NCBI GenBank assembly: GCA_029167225.1 | Contig: JARFNK010000033.1 | Coordinates: 1 to 48,787 of the forward strand | Direction of reading: 5' to 3' | Origin: Sphingobium arseniciresistens | Lineage (GTDB): Bacteria > Pseudomonadota > Alphaproteobacteria > Sphingomonadales > Sphingomonadaceae | Length of the DNA: 48,787 bases | Shown here: one piece after another, positions 28,108-35,922 of the stretch | Numbering within the stretch: the stretch's first letter is position 1 | How the letters are laid out: every line of letters begins with the position of its first letter | Notes under the pieces: model-generated | Databases searched by the model: none | Seen by the model: only the letters and a program-made list of their open reading frames with translations | Told to the model about the DNA's origin: nothing | Program-made: the position numbers and the translations under genes

Positions 28108-28350
28108 TTCGAGTCTCCCAACAGAGCAGTCCCAGGCTGCGATCAGTCAAGACTGCGATAAACGGGCCACGGCACGGACAATGGCGCACCGGCCCCATGC
28201 AGGCAGGTTACGCCTTTCCGGAAGCGAAAGCCAGCGGGCCATCGGGAGCCTGGCCGAGCAAGCGAACGGCGGATTTGGGTGGGAAGCGGAATGGCTGCTT
28301 CTGGCCAAAGGAGGCTGGAAAGCAGTCATCCTTTGTGGCAGCGTCGAGGC

Positions 28351-28839
28351 ATGAGTGTCGATACAGGTGCAGGTGCCGACGGACGGGTATCTAACAAGAC
28401 AGTTGTTGTGACGTGCTGTGCTATTGGGGGATTTTTCTTTTTCCTGAACGATTTAATCGGACTGATTAACGGGGGCGGTATATTCTCAGCGACTTCCGCA
28501 ATGCGAGCCGCTCACGCTCATGTCCTGTCTTTAGATATTGACCGCGCAAGTTTAAGGACGATTTTTGTCACGATTTGCGCTTTCTCAACGACAATGATCT
28601 GCAAGTGGTTGCAACTTGATATTCATAAGAGATGGCCGCAGTTGTTTTTCATGCTGTCTATAATTGGCGGCGGCTTTATCCTCGATGCTGCCTGTGGCCC
28701 TTGGATGATTGAGAACTATCTAAATCGCAGTGGTTATAGCCGATGCGCTGAACAGGATCATTCTGTGGGTAGTGGCAAGGGCCGTGTGCGGCTGGACAAT
28801 TATGTGTTAGATCACACTGCATGCCCATCGCCATCATAA
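28351..28839 (+). CDS. AT-richer orphan membrane protein, unknown
   Basis: A 162-residue protein with three predicted helices (VVVTCCAIGGFFFFLNDLIGL, LRTIFVTICAFSTTMICKWL, LFFMLSIIGGGFILDAA). The tail has a GYSRC...DNYVLDHTAC pattern with two spaced cysteines, a layout I associate loosely with small membrane proteins of the DUF1240 kind. Its base composition is visibly more AT-rich than all neighbours and it uses TTT, TTA and ATT codons that they avoid, suggesting recent transfer. GAGG is only two bases before the ATG. Real but unassigned; no partner gene is adjacent. Confidence 0.6.
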   Translation: MSVDTGAGADGRVSNKTVVVTCCAIGGFFFFLNDLIGLINGGGIFSATSAMRAAHAHVLSLDIDRASLRTIFVTICAFSTTMICKWLQLDIHKRWPQLFFMLSIIGGGFILDAACGPWMIENYLNRSGYSRCAEQDHSVGSGKGRVRLDNYVLDHTACPSPS

Positions 28840-29137
28840 CCTGAGCGGACGTCCGCTAGTTGGCACTCAGTTTGCTTCCTGTAGCGACAACAACTGGTCG
28901 CCTCCGGCCACCACCCCCCGTTCGCGCTGAGCATTTCGAAGGGCCATCCTCTGCATCAAATTTGCAAGAAAAAGAGAAGTGCAGTCCTTGGACAGGTTCG
29001 GAGCGAGCGGATGAGAGGTCCGTTTGCGTTCGCATGACCGTCAAGCGGTTCCAACGAGCATGCCGCCCCAAAGATCATCAGGCAGCCAAGATCGAATGGA
29101 TTGCGAGGGCGCGGTTTCGGCTCTAGGCGGATAGGCC
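28840..29137. repeat. 298-base intergenic region with a palindrome and a repeat copy
   Basis: No convincing gene. A perfect 14-bp palindrome AGCGGACGTCCGCT lies at 28844-28857. At 28918-28945 there is a 28-base copy of the dispersed CCGTTCGC(C/G)CTGAGC...TCGAAGGGCC motif that also occurs at 46182-46209. An 88-codon open frame crossing the region looks fortuitous. Confidence 0.6.
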
Positions 29138-30100
29138 ATGCTGTCGATTTTCGTTTCCACGCTGGTTTCCATCCTGCCCGTGTTCCTCATCATCGCGACG
29201 GGCTTTGGCGCGGGCAAGGTCGGGATATTGGGCCAAGGCGCCGGCCGCACGCTCAGCCGCTTCGTCATCTGGATCGCGCTGCCCTGCCTGATGTTCGACG
29301 TGGTGGCGACGACCGACTGGCATCGGCTGTGGAATGCTGGCTTCGTCGCCGCATCGGTGATCGGCAGCATCATCCTGTACGGCGCCGGCCTGCTGATCGG
29401 CCGGGCGCGCGGGCTCTCGCTCTCGGACATGGCGGTGGACGGCCTCAACGCCAGCTATTCGAACGCCGCCTTTATCGGCCTGCCGCTGCTCGCGCTGCTG
29501 CTCGGCCCTGCCAGCCGGCCGCTGGTGGCGATCGCCGCGACACTCACGCTGATGATCCTGTTCGCGTTGGCGGTGCTGACGATCGAGCTGGGGCGCAGCC
29601 ATGGCCATGGCATCAGCCGGGCCGCCTGGCACGCACTGCGCGGCGTGCTGACCAACCCGGTGCTCATCCCGCCGCTGGTGGGGCTTGGCTGGTGGATGAC
29701 GGGGTGGACGCTGCCGCTGCCGGCCGAGCGCTTCGTCGCCATGCTGGGCGGGGTCGCCAGCCCGACGGCGCTGGTCTCGATCGGCCTGTTCCTGGCCGAG
29801 CGCCCCCTTCGCGACGTGGCGGGCGACCGTTTCGTCCTGTCGCTCAGTGCCGCGAAGCTGATCGTCCACCCGGCGATCACCGCGCTGCTCGCCTTCCAGC
29901 TGCTGGCCCTGCCCCATGACATCGCGGTCGCCGTCATCATGATCGCCGCGCTGCCCACCGGCACCGGGCCGTTCATGGTGGCGGAATTCTATGCGCGTGA
30001 CGGCCGCGTCACGTCGGGCACGATTTTCATGAGCACGATGCTTTCCGTTGTGGTGATCGCCGGATTGGCCGCGATCCTTGGCGTCGTTCCGCCCGGCTGA
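29138..30100 (+). CDS. AEC-family (auxin efflux carrier-like) transporter
   Basis: A 320-residue permease with about ten helices in two five-helix halves. Typical blocks are IATGFGAGKVGIL near the N-terminus, NASYSNAAFIGLPLL before the middle, LTNPVLIPPLVGLGWWM, and a C-terminal LPTGTGPFMVAEFYARD ahead of the last helix. Bacterial AEC proteins move malate, malonate or other carboxylates; which one is not shown. It stands alone, ahead of the rplU promoter. Confidence 0.88.
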   Translation: MLSIFVSTLVSILPVFLIIATGFGAGKVGILGQGAGRTLSRFVIWIALPCLMFDVVATTDWHRLWNAGFVAASVIGSIILYGAGLLIGRARGLSLSDMAVDGLNASYSNAAFIGLPLLALLLGPASRPLVAIAATLTLMILFALAVLTIELGRSHGHGISRAAWHALRGVLTNPVLIPPLVGLGWWMTGWTLPLPAERFVAMLGGVASPTALVSIGLFLAERPLRDVAGDRFVLSLSAAKLIVHPAITALLAFQLLALPHDIAVAVIMIAALPTGTGPFMVAEFYARDGRVTSGTIFMSTMLSVVVIAGLAAILGVVPPG

Positions 30101-30146
30101 GCGCCAGAAGCCGCCGATCGGGAGGGTTAAAACGGCGCTCGCACGG

Positions 30147-30175
30147 TTGACAGAAAAGACTCGATCCACTAACGG
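30147..30175 (+). promoter_or_regulatory. Promoter of rplU-rpmA
   Basis: A perfect -35 hexamer TTGACA (30147-30152) is followed after 17 bases by TAACGG (30170-30175), a weak but usable -10 for an alphaproteobacterial housekeeping sigma factor. The start of rplU lies 78 bases further on, leaving a leader of about 70 bases. Confidence 0.5.
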
Positions 30176-30253
30176 GCCACATTCCCGCGCGGGGTGCCAT
30201 GGGGCTGCGGCCTCTTGTCCTGTGCAAGCAGTTTGGATCAGAAGAGAAAAGCC

Positions 30254-30619
30254 ATGTTCGCAGTCGTGCGCACGGGCGGCAAGCAGTATCGCGTCGCCGC
30301 CGGAGACAAGATCGTCGTCGAGAAGCTGGCCGGTGAGGCCGGTGACAAGATTACCCTGGATGACGTCCTGCTGGCCGGCGAGGGCAGCGATCTCAAGGAC
30401 ACCAAGGGCCTGACCGTTGCCGCCGAGATCATCGCGCAGGCAAAGGGCGAGAAGGTCATCGTTTTCAAGAAGCGCCGCCGGCACAACTACCGTCGTCGCA
30501 ACGGTCATCGCCAGAACCACACGATCCTGCGGATCCTGGCCGTTGGCGGTGAAGAGAAGAAGGCCGCCAAGAAGGCTGCCAAGACCGAAGACGCGCCCGC
30601 AGCGGCTGCTGAAGCCTGA
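30254..30619 (+). CDS. rplU: 50S ribosomal protein L21
   Basis: A 121-residue ribosomal protein starting [20 protein letters not shown], with the RNA-binding signature [23 protein letters not shown] near the C-terminus of the core. An Ala/Lys-rich extension of about 20 residues ([22 protein letters not shown]) is common in alphaproteobacteria. The frame opens earlier, but ATG 30254 with AGAAGAGAA upstream is the family start. Followed after 30 bases by rpmA. Confidence 0.98.
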   Translation: MFAVVRTGGKQYRVAAGDKIVVEKLAGEAGDKITLDDVLLAGEGSDLKDTKGLTVAAEIIAQAKGEKVIVFKKRRRHNYRRRNGHRQNHTILRILAVGGEEKKAAKKAAKTEDAPAAAAEA

Positions 30620-30649
30620 TCGCTTCAGGAAATTCGAGGAGTATAGACC

Positions 30650-30919
30650 ATGGCACATAAGAAAGCTGGCGGTTCATCCCGCAACGGCCGCGACTCGGCC
30701 GGCCGGCGCCTGGGCGTCAAGAAGTTCGGCGGTCAGGACGTGATCGGCGGCAACATCATCATCCGTCAGCGCGGCACCCGCGTGTATCCCGGCCGCAATG
30801 TCGGCATGGGCAAGGACCACACCCTGTTCGCCCTGTCGGACGGCAAGGTCGTGTTCCACGACGGCAAGCTCGGCCGCAAATATGTGTCGGTCGACATGCT
30901 GGCGGAAGCTGCAGAATAA
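30650..30919 (+). CDS. rpmA: 50S ribosomal protein L27
   Basis: An 89-residue ribosomal protein, [20 protein letters not shown] onward, containing [22 protein letters not shown] in full. Its N-terminal arm reaches the peptidyl-transferase centre. GAGGAG precedes the ATG. The N-terminus begins directly with MAHKK, without the cleavable extension found in Firmicutes. Confidence 0.98.
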   Translation: MAHKKAGGSSRNGRDSAGRRLGVKKFGGQDVIGGNIIIRQRGTRVYPGRNVGMGKDHTLFALSDGKVVFHDGKLGRKYVSVDMLAEAAE

Positions 30920-30996
30920 CCGGACGATCATGACGGGTCGTCCAACGGGACGATCCTGAAAGATGTCTTCGCGGCCAAAAATCGCGAACGAGGGAG

Positions 30997-31035
30997 ACGG
31001 GGCGTCCTGAAAGGGAGCGCCCCGTTTCCCTTTTT
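30997..31035 (+). terminator. Terminator after rplU-rpmA
   Basis: Arms ACGGGGCG (30997-31004) and CGCCCCGT (31018-31025) pair perfectly, and TTTCCCTTTTTTATTT follows. It is 77 bases after the rpmA stop. Confidence 0.85.
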
Positions 31036-31169
31036 TATTTCTCCCTCGTCATCGCCGGAACAACCGCTCGTCCAAAACGTCACACGGGTCGGGGAAAGCG
31101 GCGTACATTGTCGCCAAGCCGTAACCAGATGTCGGCAAGGCGCCTGGATAAGACGAAGGAGAGCGGGAT

Positions 31170-31751
31170 ATGTTCGCAAGAACAAAGAGATTATTGCTGA
31201 GGCCGGGCTGGACCGAAGATGCCGGCGCCCTGGCCCAGGCCATTGGCGACATCGACGTCGCGCGCAACCTGGCGCGCGTGCCGCACCCCTATGGTATCGA
31301 CGACGCAAGGGCTTTTCTGGAAACGCCGCACGACCCGCTGCTGCCGCGTTTCCTCATCTTCTCGCGCACCCGCGGCGCCCCCCGGCTCGTGGGCGGTTGC
31401 GGCATTGCGCGTGACGAGCGCGGCGTGCTGGAACTGGGCTATTGGATCGCGCGCCCCTATTGGGGGCTGGGCTTCGCCACGGAGGCGGGCCGCGCCGTCA
31501 TGCGGATCGCGCGGGCGACAGGGCTCTCCGGCGTCACCGCATGCCACATGGCCGACAACCCGGCATCGGGCAATGTGCTGCGCAAACTGGGCTTCCGCTT
31601 CACGGGCCAGATCGAGCGTCGGCACAGCGTGGGCCGTGGCGCGCCCGTCGATTGCCTGATGTTCGAGCAGGGCGAGGAAACCGCCATGGCGCCCGACAGC
31701 GCATCGGAGCTTTATCTCGACGCCATGCCCGCGCGCGCGCTCGCGGCCTGA
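31170..31751 (+). CDS. GNAT-family N-acetyltransferase (RimJ/RimL type)
   Basis: A 193-residue acetyltransferase starting MFARTKRLLLRPGWTEDAGAL. The acetyl-CoA loop is in YWGLGFATEAGRAVMRIA, and NPASGNVLRKLGFRFTGQIER is the usual C-terminal motif. GGAG lies ahead of the ATG. The family acetylates protein N-termini, ribosomal proteins or small molecules; the target here is unknown. A pair of such genes between rpmA and obgE is a common alphaproteobacterial arrangement. Confidence 0.9.
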   Translation: MFARTKRLLLRPGWTEDAGALAQAIGDIDVARNLARVPHPYGIDDARAFLETPHDPLLPRFLIFSRTRGAPRLVGGCGIARDERGVLELGYWIARPYWGLGFATEAGRAVMRIARATGLSGVTACHMADNPASGNVLRKLGFRFTGQIERRHSVGRGAPVDCLMFEQGEETAMAPDSASELYLDAMPARALAA

Positions 31752-31771
31752 GCGGCGCGGACCAATGATCG

Positions 31772-31814
31772 CGAGAGCATGATCCCTTCCTCATCGAACA
31801 GGATCATGCTCTCG
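31772..31814. terminator. Strong hairpin between two convergent acetyltransferase genes
   Basis: A perfect 14-bp stem: CGAGAGCATGATCC (31772-31785) and GGATCATGCTCTCG (31801-31814) with a 15-base loop, then TGGCTTTT on the plus strand. It can serve both directions. The GAGCATGATC core also resembles widespread alphaproteobacterial intergenic palindromes. Confidence 0.65.
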
Positions 31815-31862
31815 TGGCTTTTCCGCACAACCGACGGGCAGTCCGGCCCGTGGCACGGGCGT

Positions 31863-32390
31863 TCAGGAACCGGCGCGGCGCTCCATCACCAGGATCGATG
31901 CGCCATTCAGCGCCGTCTGCGTGAGCCCTGAGAAGCCCAGCTTTTCCGCCACGCCCACCGATGCGGCATTGCCGTCTTCGATGATGCAGCGCAGCACCGG
32001 CGCGCCAAGGCCTTGGTCGGCCCAGTCGAGCACCGCCCGCATCGCCTCGGTCGCGATGCCCCTGCCCCAGGCCGCCGGCGCCAGTACCCAACCGACCTCC
32101 GGCACGCCTTCCAGCTCCTCCAGGCCGCGACAAGCGTTGAGCAGCCCCGCCTCGCCCAGAAAGGCGCCGGTTTCCCGTTCCTCGATCACCAGCATGCCAT
32201 AGCCCAGCAGCGACCACATGCCGGCATAGCGCAGCATGCGGAACCACACGGCCTGCCGGTCCTGCACCGTCCCGCCGATGTAGCGGACGACCGATTCGTC
32301 TCCCCACAGCGCGCAGCATTGGTCGAAATCTTCCAGGCGGTGTGGCCGCAGGATCAGGCGGTCGGTGGTGAGTACGGGCATGGATGTCAT
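31863..32390 (-). CDS. GNAT-family N-acetyltransferase
   Basis: A 175-residue acetyltransferase of the RimJ/RimL class (TDRLILRPHRLEDFDQCCALW at the N-terminus; acetyl-CoA site in AAWGRGIATEAMRAVLDWA; CIIEDGNAASVGVAEKLGFSG near the end). The frame is open further upstream, but the ATGs at 32390 and 32381 sit right before the conserved TDRLILRP block. It is on the opposite strand to its sister gene and converges on it. Confidence 0.88.
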   Translation of the reverse strand: MTSMPVLTTDRLILRPHRLEDFDQCCALWGDESVVRYIGGTVQDRQAVWFRMLRYAGMWSLLGYGMLVIEERETGAFLGEAGLLNACRGLEELEGVPEVGWVLAPAAWGRGIATEAMRAVLDWADQGLGAPVLRCIIEDGNAASVGVAEKLGFSGLTQTALNGASILVMERRAGS

Positions 32391-32633
32391 CGCCCGACAT
32401 GGCGCCGACCGCGCCCGTGGGTCAAGCGAGCATCGGGCTTCCGCAGGGCGAAGAAGACTCCGCCAGCCGATTCGCACAATGGGGCGGCGATGCCCCCCGC
32501 GTGTCGCCGTCAGCATGAAAAGCCGCAAGAAACGGTCCTCTGGCCGCCATAAGCAGCGTTAATCGAGGAATTGAGGGCATTCGGCACGCGCACGGCGGTT
32601 TAATTCTGTCACATAAGCCGCTATGGGCGCGCC

Positions 32634-33746
32634 ATGCATTTTCTCGATCAAGCAAAAATTTATATCAAGTCCGGCTGGGGCGGTCCCGGTGCGGTCAGTT
32701 TCCGGCGTGAAAAATATGTCGAATATGGCGGCCCCGACGGCGGCAATGGCGGCAAGGGCGGCGACATCATCTTCGAAGCGGTTGCAGGCCTCAACACCCT
32801 GATCGACTTTCGCTACACCCAGCATTTCAAGGCGCAGCGCGGCACGCCCGGCATGGGCAAGAACCGCTATGGCGCGGGCGGCGAGGATCTGGTCATCCAG
32901 GTGCCCGTCGGCACCCAGATCCTGTCCGATCCCCAGCCCATCGAGGGCACCGAAGACGAAGACGGCTATCCCGAATATGGCGAGCAGGAAGTGCTGGCCG
33001 ATTTCACCAAGGCCGGCGAGCGTGTCGTCTTCCTGCGCGGCGGCGATGGCGGCCGCGGCAACATGTCGTACAAGACCAGCACCAACCGCGCCCCGCGCCA
33101 GCATGGCACCGGGTGGCCGGGCCAGGAAATGTGGGTGTGGCTGCGCCTGAAGCTGCTCGCCGACGTCGGGCTGGTCGGCATGCCCAATGCGGGCAAGTCC
33201 ACGCTGATCAACCAGATCACCAATACCAAGGCGAAGGTCGGCGCCTACGCCTTCACCACCACCAAGCCGCAGCTTGGCGTGGTGCTGCACAAGGGCCGCG
33301 AGTTCGTGCTCGCCGACATCCCCGGCCTGATCGAGGGTGCGGCGGAAGGCGCCGGCATCGGCGACCGCTTCCTTGGCCATATCGAGCGCTGCCGCGTGCT
33401 GCTGCACCTGATCGACGCGACCGGCGACGATCCGGTCGAGGCATGGCGGATCGTGCAGGACGAGCTGGCTGCCTATGGCGCCGGGCTGGACGAGAAGCCG
33501 CAGCTGGTGGTGCTCAACAAGGGCGACCTGCTGGGCGAGGAGCTGATGGAAGACATTGCCAACCAGCTGCGGGAGGCCGGCGCGGAAGACATCTTCATCA
33601 TCTCCGGCGCGACCGGCGAGGGCGTGGGCAAGGTACTGGACGCGGTGATCCCGGTGCTGGGCGAGGCCAAGGCGGCCGAAACGGCTGACGACGAAGACGA
33701 TGATGCGGGGGACGAAGGGAGCGACGGGACATGGTCGCCGCTCTAA
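32634..33746 (+). CDS. obgE: Obg GTPase (ribosome assembly)
   Basis: Essential large-subunit assembly GTPase, also called CgtA. The N-terminal glycine-rich Obg fold (residues 1-159) begins MHFLDQAKIYIKSGWGGPGA; the G domain has G1 GMPNAGKSTLI, G3 DIPGLIEGAAEGAGIGDRFL and G4 NKGD. The C-terminal 30 residues are acidic (ADDEDDDAGDEGSDG). The length of 370 residues is normal. It lies between the acetyltransferases and proB, as in many relatives. Confidence 0.97.
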   Translation: MHFLDQAKIYIKSGWGGPGAVSFRREKYVEYGGPDGGNGGKGGDIIFEAVAGLNTLIDFRYTQHFKAQRGTPGMGKNRYGAGGEDLVIQVPVGTQILSDPQPIEGTEDEDGYPEYGEQEVLADFTKAGERVVFLRGGDGGRGNMSYKTSTNRAPRQHGTGWPGQEMWVWLRLKLLADVGLVGMPNAGKSTLINQITNTKAKVGAYAFTTTKPQLGVVLHKGREFVLADIPGLIEGAAEGAGIGDRFLGHIERCRVLLHLIDATGDDPVEAWRIVQDELAAYGAGLDEKPQLVVLNKGDLLGEELMEDIANQLREAGAEDIFIISGATGEGVGKVLDAVIPVLGEAKAAETADDEDDDAGDEGSDGTWSPL

Positions 33747-33756
33747 TTCGCCGCGT

Positions 33757-33772
33757 TCCTGCGAAGGCAGGA
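33757..33772. repeat. Small dispersed palindrome between obgE and proB
   Basis: TCCTGCGAAGGCAGGA forms a 6-bp stem with a 4-base loop and nearly equals the inner hairpin at 170-185. It lies in the 91-base obgE-proB gap. Confidence 0.45.
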
Positions 33773-33837
33773 GCCCGGTGCCCCAAGCGTTTCCGCCAGC
33801 CGCTTTTGACTTCTGCCTTTGCGGGAGCACGGCAGCG

Positions 33838-34986
33838 GTGACGCAACTCCTCTCCGGCTTCCCGCCGGCGCACGTCTCCCGTCTCGTCATCAAGATCGGC
33901 TCGGCGCTGCTCGTCGATCCGGCGGGGCAGGTGCGCGAGGCGTGGCTGCGCACGCTGGTCGCCGATGTCGCGGCACGGCGCGCGGCGGGCCAACAGATCA
34001 TCATCGTGTCCTCCGGCGCGATCGCGTTGGGCGCGCGGCGCGCAGGCTTGGCAAAGGGCGGGCGCGGCAGCCTGGAAGATGCGCAGGCCGCCGCCGCCAT
34101 CGGCCAGATCGCGCTGTCCCAGACCTGGGCGGCGCTGCTCGCCGAACAGGGCATCACCGCCGCGCAGATGCTGGTCACGCTCGACGATCTTGAGCATCGC
34201 CGCCGCTACCTCAACGCCTCCGCCACGCTGGAGCGACTGCTGAGCCTGGGCGCCGTGCCGGTGGTGAACGAGAATGACAGCGTCGCCACCGCAGAGATCC
34301 GCTTCGGCGACAATGATCGGCTCGCCGCACGCATCGGGCAGGCCGCGCGGGCTGACGCGGTAGTCCTTCTGTCTGACGTGGACGGGCTTTACACCGCCAA
34401 TCCGCATGTCGATGCCAGCGCCATGCTCGTCGAACGGATCGAAAGAATAGATGCCGCCATCATGGCCATGGCCGATGGCGGTTCAGGGTCGGGCATGGGA
34501 TCGGGCGGCATGCACTCCAAGATCGAGGCGGCGAAGATCGCGACCCGCGCGGGCGCCCACCTCGCCATCATCTCGGGCCACAAGGACGCGCCGCTCTCCG
34601 CCTGGGAACAGGGCGGCAAGGGCAGCATCTTCGTGGCGCAGGCCCCCGGCAAGGGCAGCGGCCGCGCGCGCCAGGGCTGGCTCGCCGGACGACTGACGAC
34701 ACGCGGCCACATCACCATCGATGCCGGCGCAGCGCGCGCGCTCGCCAAGGGCAACAGCCTGCTGCCCGCCGGCGTGCGCGCGGTTGCCGGCCTGTTCACC
34801 CGCGGCGATGTCGTCGACATCATCGGAGAGGATGGCCGCCCGATCGCGCGTGGCCTGTCGGAATATGACAGCGCCGACGCCACCCGCATCGCCGGCCTGC
34901 GCAGCGACGAGATCGCCGCCATCCTCGGCGACGTCCCTCGCTTCGTCCTCGTCCACCGCGACCATATGGTGATGCTCGGCCAATGA
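33838..34986 (+). CDS. proB: Glutamate 5-kinase
   Basis: First enzyme of proline synthesis: phosphorylates the gamma-carboxylate of glutamate. The kinase domain has LVIKIGSALLVD, IIVSSGAIALGARR, VPVVNENDSVA and GGMHSKIEAAKIATRAGAH; a C-terminal PUA domain starts near residue 285 (ITIDAGAARALAKGNSLLPAGV). I start at a GTG (33838), eight bases after GGGAG; upstream codons run into the intergenic palindrome. The length of 382 residues is near the family norm. Its TGA overlaps the ATG of the next gene (ATGA). Confidence 0.96.
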   Translation: MTQLLSGFPPAHVSRLVIKIGSALLVDPAGQVREAWLRTLVADVAARRAAGQQIIIVSSGAIALGARRAGLAKGGRGSLEDAQAAAAIGQIALSQTWAALLAEQGITAAQMLVTLDDLEHRRRYLNASATLERLLSLGAVPVVNENDSVATAEIRFGDNDRLAARIGQAARADAVVLLSDVDGLYTANPHVDASAMLVERIERIDAAIMAMADGGSGSGMGSGGMHSKIEAAKIATRAGAHLAIISGHKDAPLSAWEQGGKGSIFVAQAPGKGSGRARQGWLAGRLTTRGHITIDAGAARALAKGNSLLPAGVRAVAGLFTRGDVVDIIGEDGRPIARGLSEYDSADATRIAGLRSDEIAAILGDVPRFVLVHRDHMVMLGQ

Positions 34987-35900
34987 AGGGCTTCAGGATT
35001 GCGATCACCGGCGCGACGGGCTTCGTCGGCGCCGCCACCCTCGACCGCGCATTGAAAGCGGGCTTCAGCGTGAACGCGCTCACCCGCCGCAAGCAACCCT
35101 CGCGGCGCGGCGTGACATGGGTGGCCGGTTCGCTCGACGACCAGGCGAGCCTCGACCGGATGGTGCGCACCGCCGACGCGGTGCTGCACATCGCTGGCGT
35201 GGTGAACGCCCGCGATCGTGCCGGGTTCGAGGAAGGCAATGCGCTGGGCACGATGCGGGTGGTCGATGCCGCGCGCAAGGCCGGCGTACGCCGCTTCGTC
35301 CACGTCTCCTCGCTGGCCGCGCGTGAGCCCTCCCTCTCCTCCTATGGCTGGTCGAAGGAATTGGCCGAGCGCTATGTGAAGGCGAGCGGGCTCGACTGGA
35401 CGATCGTGCGGCCACCGGCCATCTATGGTCCGGGCGACCGCGACATCCTCGACCTGTTCCGCATGGCCAAGCGCGGCATCATGCTGCTGCCGCCCGGCGG
35501 ATCGCTCTCGATCATCGCCGTCGAAGATCTGGCGGAGCTGCTGCTGACCCTCGTCCTGGACCAGGAGGAAAGCCGCGCGCAGGTCTATGAAGTGGACGAC
35601 GGCACCAAGGGCGGCTTCACCCATGACAGCTTCGGCCGCGCCATCGGCCGCGCCGTGGGCAAGCAAGTGCGCTGCATCGCTGCCCCGCGCTGGCTGCTCG
35701 ATGCGGCCGCCTGGATGGACGGCACCATCCGCCGCGACAAGGCGAAGCTGACACCCGACCGGGTCAACTATTACTGCCATCCCGACTGGGTGAGCAATCC
35801 GATGAAGGCCGTGCCGCCGCAACTGTGGACGCCGCAGGTCTTCGCCGCCGAGGGCCTGGCGAGCACCGCCCGCGCCTATCGCGCCAAGGGCTGGCTGTAG
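34983..35900 (+). CDS. NAD(P)-dependent epimerase/reductase, CerR-like
   Basis: A 305-residue extended SDR: nucleotide-binding TGATGFVGAATLDRAL, active-site YGWSKELAERY (Tyr and Lys in the YxxxK pattern) and VRPPAIYGPGDRDI. Caulobacter CerR, which reduces 3-oxo-dihydroceramide, is a protein of this family encoded next to spt and acp. The location here, two genes before acp-spt, suggests the same role. It overlaps proB by four bases, so it is co-translated with a proline gene, which is odd for a lipid enzyme. Another sugar- or lipid-directed reductase is possible. Confidence 0.8.
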   Translation: MKGFRIAITGATGFVGAATLDRALKAGFSVNALTRRKQPSRRGVTWVAGSLDDQASLDRMVRTADAVLHIAGVVNARDRAGFEEGNALGTMRVVDAARKAGVRRFVHVSSLAAREPSLSSYGWSKELAERYVKASGLDWTIVRPPAIYGPGDRDILDLFRMAKRGIMLLPPGGSLSIIAVEDLAELLLTLVLDQEESRAQVYEVDDGTKGGFTHDSFGRAIGRAVGKQVRCIAAPRWLLDAAAWMDGTIRRDKAKLTPDRVNYYCHPDWVSNPMKAVPPQLWTPQVFAAEGLASTARAYRAKGWL

Positions 35901-35922
35901 CGGCGGCGCTCCGAGCCCCCGT

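Noticed and set aside
28860-29126. 88-codon plus-strand frame before the AEC transporter
   Set aside because: It crosses a dispersed repeat copy, has no ribosome site or recognisable domain, and has odd composition.
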